Assembly (NCBI GenBank): GCA_002503205.1
Contig: DARE01000057.1
Location: forward strand, 1 to 5,584
DNA from: Thermoplasmatales archaeon UBA447
GTDB taxonomy: Archaea > Thermoplasmatota > Thermoplasmata > Thermoplasmatales > Thermoplasmataceae
Reading direction: 5' to 3'
DNA: 5,584 bases
Shown: piece after piece, positions 1-4,835 of the stretch
Layout: each line of letters opens with the position of its first letter
Numbering within the stretch: position 1 is the first letter of the stretch
Made by a program: the position numbers and the translations under genes
The notes under the pieces: model-generated
Database searches by the model: none
What the model saw: only the letters and a program-made list of their open reading frames with translations
Told to the model about the DNA's origin: nothing

Positions 1-81
1 GAAATTTCTCTCATGATCTAGGCTAGTGCTAGTCTCTCTTACACAAAATTCGGGATACTACCCAGGAAAATTAAAGAACAA

Positions 82-90
82 ATATTTAAA
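82..90 (+). promoter_or_regulatory. Putative archaeal TATA box of the Mrr-like gene
   Basis: The sequence ATATTTAAA fits an archaeal TATA element. Its centre lies about 33 nt upstream of the TTG start at 119, which would place transcription initiation near 112-115 and give a leader of only a few nucleotides. No Shine-Dalgarno lies at a useful distance: the AAAGG at 96-100 is too far upstream. A nearly leaderless mRNA, common in archaea, would explain this. The rest of 1-118 holds no gene that I can support. Confidence 0.5.
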
Positions 91-118
91 GATAGAAAGG
101 TTTTAATGGTTGATTTAG

Positions 119-1156
119 TTGGCAAGAGTTTGGGTTATAAGATTTGGAAATTTTGGAGAGTTCGCTGATGAATGCAAAAGCAAAGGGGTAATCGTCATAG
201 GCTGGGGCAAAGTTGGAGATCTTTCATTAATTCGTAGCAAAGATGAACTACGAGAAAAGCTTTATATTAACTATCCGGAAAATTATAAAAAAGCCTCGAG
301 TGCAGGAGTTGCAGCTGGAATGCTCTGGCAGTTTTCTCGGGATCTCAGTCCAAATGATATCATTATCTCACCTAGAAAAGACACTCGTGAAATTTTAGTT
401 GGGACTGTTGAAGATTCCCAGTACTTATTTGATCCAAACTTAATCGATAGAGAATACCCTCATGTCAGACGTGTTAAATGGAAAAAGACCATATCATATG
501 ATTCCGCACCCAGAGAGATCTGGAAATCTATGACTGCATGGCAAACTCTTTTTGAATTGAGTTCCACCGAGGCGATAAGTGCAGCAAACAGCCTGATCTC
601 AGGTGCCAACACTCATCCGAGTTCACAGATCGATCTCAATACAGAGACTAAGGATTTTTATTTTGATGTGAAGGAGAAGACAAAGGAATTTATCATAAAG
701 CATTTTGACAAGTTGAAGGGCTTTGAATTTCAGGAGATAGTAGGGCAAACACTAAAAGCAGCTGGTTTTTATCCGAAACCGACGAAGCCTTGAAGAGATG
801 GAGGAATCGATATAGAGGCTTATAGGGACCCGTTGCAGTTAGACCCCAACAGGATTATTGTTCAGGTAAAGCACCGAGATGGAATGGTCTCAGGTCCCGA
901 GATGCGTGAATTTAAAGGGGCATTGGGTGAAAAGGACATAGGACTTTACGTCTCAACGGGAGGTTTTAAACCTGATGCAAAATCAGAAGCAGGAAAAAGA
1001 TCCCCACCAATTAGAATGATGGGCTGGGAGGATTTTATATCTCTGTTTATTGAGGTTTATGATAAACTCGATAATGAGGCGAAGGCAGTAGTCCCCTTGG
1101 AAGCAGTTTACATTCTCCGTCCGGCAGGAGAGAATGTAGATAGCCTTCAAGACTAA
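119..1156 (+). pseudogene. Mrr-type restriction endonuclease interrupted by an in-frame TGA (791-793)
   Basis: This is one 345-codon reading frame broken only at codon 225 (TGA). The first 224 codons carry an N-terminal domain (about residues 1-130, beginning ARVWVIR and with the VIGWG motif at 26-30) that I have seen at the front of Mrr-like nucleases, then a linker, then the first helix of the nuclease fold (GFEFQEIVGQTLKAAGF, 201-217). After the stop, still in the same frame, come RDGGIDI (226-232) and IIVQVKH (246-252), i.e. the Mrr/PD-(D/E)xK core with D231, Q249 and K251 as likely active-site residues. Mrr-family enzymes cleave DNA, often modified foreign DNA. The TTG start at 119 is forced, because TAG at 116-118 directly precedes it. 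Translation stopping at TGA would give a 224-aa protein with no catalytic residues. The break may be a recent nonsense mutation (for example GGA or CGA to TGA), readthrough or a sequencing error. The family call is firm; whether the gene is active is open. Confidence 0.85.
791..793 (+). other. In-frame TGA inside the nuclease gene
   Basis: The codons run CCG ACG AAG CCT TGA AGA GAT GGA GGA ATC GAT ATA GAG with no frame change on either side. The catalytic DGGID motif begins only two codons after the stop, and the frame stays open to TAA at 1154-1156. The residue normally expected just ahead of this motif in Mrr-like proteins is small or basic, so a single-base change from a Gly or Arg codon would explain it. 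Confidence 0.9.
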
Positions 1157-1187
1157 TCCCTTTGACAATTCTCATATTTTAACAGCC

Positions 1188-1214
1188 AATTTTCCTTAAG
1201 ATAATTTTCCTTAA
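1188..1214. repeat. 12-bp direct repeat in the convergent gap
   Basis: AATTTTCCTTAA occurs at 1188-1199 and again, identically, at 1203-1214 (period 15). It lies between the ends of two convergent genes (stops at 1156 and 1271). Its T-rich runs could help end transcription of the plus-strand gene, but this is only a guess. Close by, TATTGAG (1226-1232) can pair with CTCAGTA (1242-1248), with one G-T pair, to form a weak 7-bp hairpin without a strong T-tract after it. I see no gene in 1157-1268. Confidence 0.6.
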
Positions 1215-1268
1215 AGATCGATTAGTATTGAGATTTTCTAGCTCAGTAGTATTTGTGTCTCGATTAAA

Positions 1269-2699
1269 TTATTCCCCAGTAGTCACCCGTATTAATTTTG
1301 AAGAAAGAGCCTTCCTTAGCCACTCCATAATAATTTTAAATAATTCTCCCAGCTTTACCTCCTTTTGCCCAATCACCAATTTAGTCTGATTTATGTCCTC
1401 TCCATGCACTATTTTGTTTCTTGTCCGATACGCAGCCTTCATGGTTGTCAAAACTGAATACCCAGAATCAGTTTTCCCTAGGAGGGTTTCAAGAGATCTA
1501 CCCAAACGATAGCCTATATTTTCACTGCCTGATGATGAGAATATGCTTTCAAAAGATATCATAGCATCTACGATCTGATCCTCCTTTAATCTATCCTCCT
1601 TTGCCAGATTAAAGCGCTTTATTGCAACCTTGTAGCGTTCATTCTGTTCAGCCTTTGTCTTATTGAAAGCCTTCCATGCTCTTTGTAATTCCTCCCTCTC
1701 CTCCAGCTTAAGATTATATATATTAGGGTGTGGCCATAAGTCTATCTCTTGTTTGCTTCCAATTTGAAAAGACATGACCCCCCATTTAATGCTATCATAT
1801 GACATTTTATAAGAAATTCCTATACTTCCCCCTTTAAATATTCGAAGAAACGTAAGAATATTATCTTCAATTTCATGCGGATGAATATAGTCATCCGGAA
1901 ACGAAATTCCCCAATCGCCATCACCTTCAAATAATTCAGGTTCAACTACATTCTTTAGTTCAAAGACCCATACCCTTTCGTTAAGGTTAATCCCCCTATA
2001 ACAATCAAGGCCTGAAGATCGAAGATGCTCAAGGATACCAAGTTCTACAGGGTCTATTTCTCTGATTTCAAAATCTTCCACGTCCATGGTTTCTTTAGAT
2101 GTCGATTCAAAACCACTAAGAACAGCTACTTCTTTATGGACAGCCTCGCGAAAATCAGGAAAATGCTTCTTAAATGGCTCAAAGAGTGCCTCAAAAGCTT
2201 CATCGCTAACGATATCCCCGAATGAATGCACATAAGCTTCTACAAATTCTTTGACCTGAATTTTGAAATAGTCTATTCTTTCCTCTTCGCTGTCTCTGCC
2301 AAAAGTTGGATGCATTAATGGCCAACCGTCCCTATTGAAATATTCAGAACCGGCAAGAAATTTTACGCATAGTTTGAATTGGTTGACATTTTCATATATT
2401 TTTTGCCATGAGTCTTGAACCTTCCTAAGAAATGCTTCTTTTTCACTATAATTTATAGAAGAGAAAATCTTTCTCCACTCTGGTAAATTACTGTAATCAT
2501 AAAATGATGATCTTTCAATGGTATTTTCTTTACTAAGATATTCGAGTATCCCGAATGTAGCTTTTTTCAAAAATTCCATAGCTTCAGTGATTTTTACCGC
2601 CAATCCTTCACTCCTATTAGAATTCACGTCCACAAGGAAAGATAAGACGATTGGAAGTAAAAAGTTCACGTTGTAATGGTTTCTACTCCATAGTCTCAT
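1269..2699 (-). CDS. ApeA-like HEPN-domain protein, probable defence RNase
   Basis: This 476-aa protein has a C-terminal HEPN domain at about residues 362-460. RFNLA (362-366) opens the domain, an acidic helix follows (VDAMISFE, with E384), then YRLGR (397-401), and finally YRTRNKIVHG, which supplies the R-x4-H motif R427/N428...H432. That motif is the catalytic signature of HEPN ribonucleases. The layout resembles the HEPN domain of ApeA-type abortive-infection proteins, which cleave RNA when infection is sensed. Upstream, a large unassigned region (about 40-340) includes ILTFLRIFKGGSIG (280-293), typical of the N-terminal part in this family and possibly the sensor. The gene runs convergently to the Mrr-like gene. 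The ATG at 2699 has no clear Shine-Dalgarno; ATG at 2579 (M41) is an alternative start. The same frame is open upstream of a TAG at 2712-2714, so the true N-terminus may be longer. The HEPN call is strong; the defence role is inferred from the family and the neighbours. Confidence 0.75.
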   Translation of the reverse strand: MRLWSRNHYNVNFLLPIVLSFLVDVNSNRSEGLAVKITEAMEFLKKATFGILEYLSKENTIERSSFYDYSNLPEWRKIFSSINYSEKEAFLRKVQDSWQKIYENVNQFKLCVKFLAGSEYFNRDGWPLMHPTFGRDSEEERIDYFKIQVKEFVEAYVHSFGDIVSDEAFEALFEPFKKHFPDFREAVHKEVAVLSGFESTSKETMDVEDFEIREIDPVELGILEHLRSSGLDCYRGINLNERVWVFELKNVVEPELFEGDGDWGISFPDDYIHPHEIEDNILTFLRIFKGGSIGISYKMSYDSIKWGVMSFQIGSKQEIDLWPHPNIYNLKLEEREELQRAWKAFNKTKAEQNERYKVAIKRFNLAKEDRLKEDQIVDAMISFESIFSSSGSENIGYRLGRSLETLLGKTDSGYSVLTTMKAAYRTRNKIVHGEDINQTKLVIGQKEVKLGELFKIIMEWLRKALSSKLIRVTTGE

Positions 2700-2711
2700 A
2701 TAACAGAAAAA

Positions 2712-2882
2712 CTACTGAGTATCACAATATTTCCAATAGATAGATTGCTCGCTAAGTGTTCCTGATACGTTGAATGGTTTAACAGACAAATGTTTCATGT
2801 TGAAGGAAATAAGAGGGTCTCTAGTCAACTTCCTGTAAATTTTGTAGTTTTCAAATTGATTATTGATCTCCGAATTTCTCAT
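2712..2882 (-). CDS. Small ORF with a good Shine-Dalgarno; own gene or severed HEPN N-terminus
   Basis: This is 56 codons from ATG at 2882 to TAG at 2712-2714. The start lies 2 nt beyond the stop of the integrase remnant, and GGAGG (minus strand, about 2894-2890) sits roughly 7 nt ahead of it, inside the last codons of that remnant. This suggests translation coupled to the upstream gene. The peptide is polar and basic (MRNSEINNQFENYKIYRK...), has no membrane segment or signal peptide, and I do not recognise it. It is in the same frame as the HEPN gene, only four codons plus the stop from its ATG. It could therefore be the original 5' end of that gene, cut off by a TAG mutation, rather than a separate protein. 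Confidence 0.45.
   Translation of the reverse strand: MRNSEINNQFENYKIYRKLTRDPLISFNMKHLSVKPFNVSGTLSEQSIYWKYCDTQ
2726..2732 (-). promoter_or_regulatory. Possible TATA box for the HEPN gene
   Basis: On the minus strand, AAATATT is centred 30 nt upstream of the ATG at 2699. That spacing suits a leaderless transcript starting at or near the ATG. The match to the archaeal consensus is only partial, and the site lies within the upstream open stretch, so it is a weak call. If real, it supports 2699 as the working start. Confidence 0.3.
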
Positions 2883-2884
2883 AT

Positions 2885-3210
2885 TCAACCCTCCACCCAC
2901 TTCCTCATCTCTTTTCTGTCCTCATCTTCAAAAGGAATGTTCAGGTAATGCTCATACTGCGTTGTTGTGGTATGGCCCTGGCTCAGTGCAATCTGCAGTG
3001 CCTTGCCCGGATAATAGAACACAAGCCATGATTCCCACGTCTTCCTGAAAGATTTGTTATTTATGGGAGTTCCCTCCAGGATCCTTTTTGAAATCCTTCT
3101 GAGCTTCATGTCCAGAGCAGGAAGCTCAGGCAATGGATGCGGTACCTGAAGCAGATCTGGAAGCAGTGTCTTTCCCATATCAGATAGCCTGATGAAATGT
3201 TTCACGCATC
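2885..3210 (-). pseudogene. C-terminal remnant of a tyrosine recombinase (integrase)
   Basis: About 106 residues remain of a site-specific recombinase that breaks and rejoins DNA through a catalytic tyrosine. Numbering from the GTG at 3205, the box-II region reads KSFRKTW (K51-x-x-R54), then SQGH (H78) and YEHYLN with Y87, nine residues after the histidine. R54-H78 and H78-Y87 spacings match the family. Lys in place of the usual His in HxxR recalls SSV-type archaeal integrases. The first catalytic Arg and the whole N-terminal DNA-binding part are missing. The frame runs straight into the insertion sequence at 3211, and no other part of the gene appears on its far side. The GTG lies only 5 nt from the IS end and is unlikely to be the original start. 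The remnant is probably inactive. It implies that the neighbouring genes once belonged to an integrative element. Confidence 0.8.
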
Positions 3211-3239
3211 TCTGGACAAAATACGAAATTAATTATGAT
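3211..3239 (+). repeat. Left terminal inverted repeat of the IS3-like element
   Basis: It starts TCTGGACAA and ends AATTATGAT. It matches the reverse complement of 4534-4562 at 25 of 29 positions: blocks of 9, 7 and 9 identical bases separated by two 2-base mismatches. The exact outer edge could be off by a base or two. Confidence 0.85.
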
Positions 3240-3263
3240 CCATGCTGTTCCTTTGCCTTATAA

Positions 3264-3584
3264 ATGGCAGCAAACGGGGTATACACACCTGAGGAGAAGC
3301 TGAAGATCGTCCTGGAGGGGATGAGCGGCACCATATCCGTAGCAGATCTTTGCAGGAAATATGATCTGAAGCCTGCAAGATTCTACTACTGGAAGGATCA
3401 GCTCCTTAGCAGTGCGCCTGAGATATTCGAGAACCGTGGTAGAAAGGTTGATCTTGATCACATAAGAGCACAGAAGGACAGGGAGATTGAAAGGCTCAAG
3501 GCAGCAATAGCTGAGGTTGTTCAGGAGAACTTGGAAATCAAAAAAAAGATTGGAGAACGCTTGAGGAGGAGGGGACAGATATGA
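3264..3584 (+). CDS. IS3-family OrfA, helix-turn-helix DNA-binding protein
   Basis: OrfA is 106 residues and supplies the end-recognition part of the transposase. Residues about 7-52 (YTPEEKLKIVLEGM..., SVADLCRKYDLKPARFYYWK) form the HTH_Tnp_1 helix-turn-helix typical of IS3/IS911 OrfA. Residues about 62-100 (RKVDLDHIRAQKDREIERLK...) are a charged coiled coil likely to mediate multimerisation with OrfB. The ATG at 3264 lies 24 bp inside the left inverted repeat and has no clear Shine-Dalgarno. Its TGA (3582-3584) overlaps the ATG of orfB (ATGA). An A8G slippery tract near its end could direct a share of ribosomes into orfB. Confidence 0.88.
   Translation: MAANGVYTPEEKLKIVLEGMSGTISVADLCRKYDLKPARFYYWKDQLLSSAPEIFENRGRKVDLDHIRAQKDREIERLKAAIAEVVQENLEIKKKIGERLRRRGQI
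3540..3548 (+). promoter_or_regulatory. Putative programmed -1 frameshift site (A8G)
   Basis: In the orfA frame the codons read AAA AAA AAG, containing the heptamer A-AAA-AAG in the correct phase for simultaneous -1 slippage. After slipping, the frame continues GAT TGG AGA ACG with no stop before the orfB ATG, so an OrfAB fusion of about 425 aa would result. A purine-rich Shine-Dalgarno-like tract follows at 3563-3574. This arrangement is known to work in bacterial IS3 elements; use in an archaeal host is inferred. Confidence 0.6.
3563..3574 (+). promoter_or_regulatory. Shine-Dalgarno for orfB
   Basis: GAGGAGGAGGGG lies 6-10 nt before the orfB ATG at 3581 and would allow orfB to be started independently, or by coupling through the ATGA overlap, in addition to any frameshifted fusion. 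Confidence 0.6.
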
Positions 3585-4540
3585 GATCCCTCTTCTATGA
3601 CATACACAGAACGGTTATGAAGACCATTGAAAGATCAGTATATTCCATATCAAGGATTCTCTCCATGCTGGGAATATCCAGATCCTGGTACTATTCACAG
3701 ATGGATTTCCTACCCATTATGGACGGAAGGTTCAATCTATTGGCCTTAAGAGATGATGAATGGATTGTCATAGGATTCAAGAAACAGCATCCAAGGATGT
3801 CATTCAGGGAGATTGCTTTCACTCTGATAGATGAGGATATTGCGTATCTCTCGCCGTCGACAGTCTACAGGATACTAAAGGAGCATGATCTCATAACGCC
3901 ATGGAAGCATCCGGTGTGGGAATCAACAAGACCGGAACATGCAAAATCCCCTGATGAGAAGTGGCAGACCGATATAATGTATGTTAAGATCAGTGGCAGG
4001 TTCTTCTACCTCCTCATTTTTATTGATGAATACAGCAGGTATATCGTACATCATTCTCTTCTTACAACAATGGATGCAGATTCGGTATCATTGGAGGCAC
4101 AGGCAGCCATTGAAAAGCTCAGGAAAGATTCTGTTGCAGAGCCTATCATACAGAGCGATAACGGATCATCATTCATCGCCATGGAATTCAGGATTGTGCT
4201 GAAGCAGAACAATCTCACACAGAAACTCATAAGACCGCACACACCGGGACAGAATGGCATCGTTGAAAGAGCAAACAAGACAATGAGGGAATCACTTGCG
4301 CCGGTAATACTGACTGATTATGAGCAGGCCAGGCATGAGATATCAAAAATAGTGGATAATTACAACAATAAACGGAGGCATTCATCGCTGAACTATCTAA
4401 CACCAATACAGTATTACAGGGGAAATCCTGAGGAGTTGCTCAGGATAAGGGAATCAAAGATTGAGAAGGCAAGAATATTAAGGAGGGAAAGAAATATGAC
4501 AGAACGAAAGGGAGGTGAAACGGCAGGAACCGTATCATAA
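3581..4540 (+). CDS. IS3-family OrfB, DDE transposase/integrase core
   Basis: OrfB is 319 residues and carries out the strand cleavage and transfer of transposition. An N-terminal HTH_21-like region (about 20-105: SISRILSMLGISRSWYY, then SPSTVYRILKEHDL) precedes an rve integrase core (about 118-280). The catalytic triad is D131 (WQTD), D193 (IQSDNG) and E229 (NGIVERANKTM), with exactly 35 residues between the second and third. The C-terminal part has the usual YNNKRRHSSLNYLTPIQYY motif (261-279). The TAA at 4538-4540 lies inside the right inverted repeat. Nothing is truncated, so it looks functional, alone or as an OrfAB fusion. Confidence 0.93.
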   Translation: MRSLFYDIHRTVMKTIERSVYSISRILSMLGISRSWYYSQMDFLPIMDGRFNLLALRDDEWIVIGFKKQHPRMSFREIAFTLIDEDIAYLSPSTVYRILKEHDLITPWKHPVWESTRPEHAKSPDEKWQTDIMYVKISGRFFYLLIFIDEYSRYIVHHSLLTTMDADSVSLEAQAAIEKLRKDSVAEPIIQSDNGSSFIAMEFRIVLKQNNLTQKLIRPHTPGQNGIVERANKTMRESLAPVILTDYEQARHEISKIVDNYNNKRRHSSLNYLTPIQYYRGNPEELLRIRESKIEKARILRRERNMTERKGGETAGTVS

Positions 4541-4562
4541 TTCTTTTCGTAAATTGTCCAGA
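4534..4562 (-). repeat. Right terminal inverted repeat of the IS3-like element
   Basis: It reads ATCATAATT at the inner edge and TTGTCCAGA at the outer edge, and pairs with 3211-3239 at 25 of 29 bases. It contains the orfB stop codon. On the minus strand it also supplies a chance stop (TGA, 4537-4535) to the interrupted ISL3 transposase frame. Confidence 0.85.
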
Positions 4563-4678
4563 ACTGTGAGAAACAGTACAATATCAACCCTCTTTCCCTG
4601 GTGGTCGAACTTTATTTCCTTGATGACCCATGGATCTTCGAGACCTAGAAGTTTCCTGAAAAGTTCCTCAGATTTCAC
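4563..4678 (-). pseudogene. N-terminal remnant of an ISL3-family transposase
   Basis: Starting at a GTG (4678-4676), about 38 codons read MKSEELFRKLLGLEDPW, then IKEIKFD...KRVDIVLFLT, before the frame enters the IS3-like element and stops at 4535. The pattern LLGLE-x-PWVI, then a lysine-rich strand, then DI-x-L is typical of the start of ISL3-type transposases, just ahead of their CxxC zinc finger, which is lost here. The rest of the gene is not in the window. The fragment is too short to function. The family call rests on a short stretch and is moderate. Confidence 0.6.
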
Positions 4679-4697
4679 ATAATGTAAATGGATGAGT

Positions 4698-4706
4698 GTT
4701 TATAAC
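4698..4706 (-). promoter_or_regulatory. TATA box of the truncated ISL3 transposase
   Basis: On the minus strand, GTTATAAAC is centred about 24 nt upstream of the GTG at 4678. This spacing predicts a leaderless transcript and supports the GTG as the original start. Transcription from here would now run antisense into the end of orfB. Confidence 0.5.
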
Positions 4707-4710
4707 TTAC

Positions 4711-4732
4711 CCCCGAAGAGTTAAAGAGATCC
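4711..4732 (-). repeat. Possible outer terminal repeat of the ISL3-type remnant
   Basis: Read on the minus strand, the sequence beginning GGATCTCTTTAACTCTTCGG resembles the GG-plus-TCTTT-type ends of ISL3 elements and lies just outside the TATA box, where a terminal repeat should be. A T-run (plus strand, 4734-4741) follows as a possible AT-rich target. The partner end is missing, so this cannot be confirmed. The stretch 4742-4835 beyond it shows no gene that I can support. Confidence 0.3.
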
Positions 4733-4835
4733 ATTTTTTTTAATTAGCTTGAGTTCCCTAATAAATAGGCTATAAAGGAGAAGGTCAGTTAGCTTACAGT
4801 GGAAGATATTTTATTAATCAGCCATCTTGCATTAT

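Larger units (their letters stand above)
3211..4562 (+). mobile_element. Complete IS3-like insertion sequence (1352 bp)
   Basis: The element is bounded by 29-bp imperfect inverted repeats and contains overlapping orfA and orfB in the usual IS3 arrangement (orfB in the -1 frame). Length, gene order, the DD35E catalytic triad and a slippery A8G tract all fit the IS3 family. Both orfs are open and the ends look intact, so it may be functional. The flanks just outside the repeats (GCATC on the left, ACTGT on the right) do not match, so no target-site duplication is seen. The left flank is an integrase remnant and the right flank an ISL3 transposase remnant, so the element sits at a rearranged junction. 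Confidence 0.85.

Noticed and set aside
106..168. ATG at 106 opening a 20-codon peptide ahead of the Mrr-like gene
   Set aside because: It is in a different frame, stops at once and resembles nothing. The homologous N-terminus (ARVWVIR) is reached only from the TTG at 119.
791..793. TGA as a selenocysteine codon
   Set aside because: Mrr nucleases have no known selenocysteine or catalytic cysteine here, and I see no evidence for the required recoding element in the 3' region.
833..1156. Catalytic half of the nuclease as an independent gene starting at TTG 833
   Set aside because: This start would drop the conserved DGGID motif at 797-811, and there is no Shine-Dalgarno or TATA box at a sensible distance. 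It is the same frame continuing after the TGA.
2025..2225. Plus-strand 66-codon frame inside the HEPN gene
   Set aside because: It is an antisense shadow of a well-supported gene, with no recognisable protein features.
2712..2714. TAG as a pyrrolysine codon
   Set aside because: Some Thermoplasmata relatives use pyrrolysine, but nothing in the window (no Pyl genes) supports it, and the stretch before the TAG is not recognisably part of the HEPN family.
4051..4278. Minus-strand 75-codon frame inside orfB
   Set aside because: It overlaps the conserved DDE core, so it is a by-product of that coding sequence.
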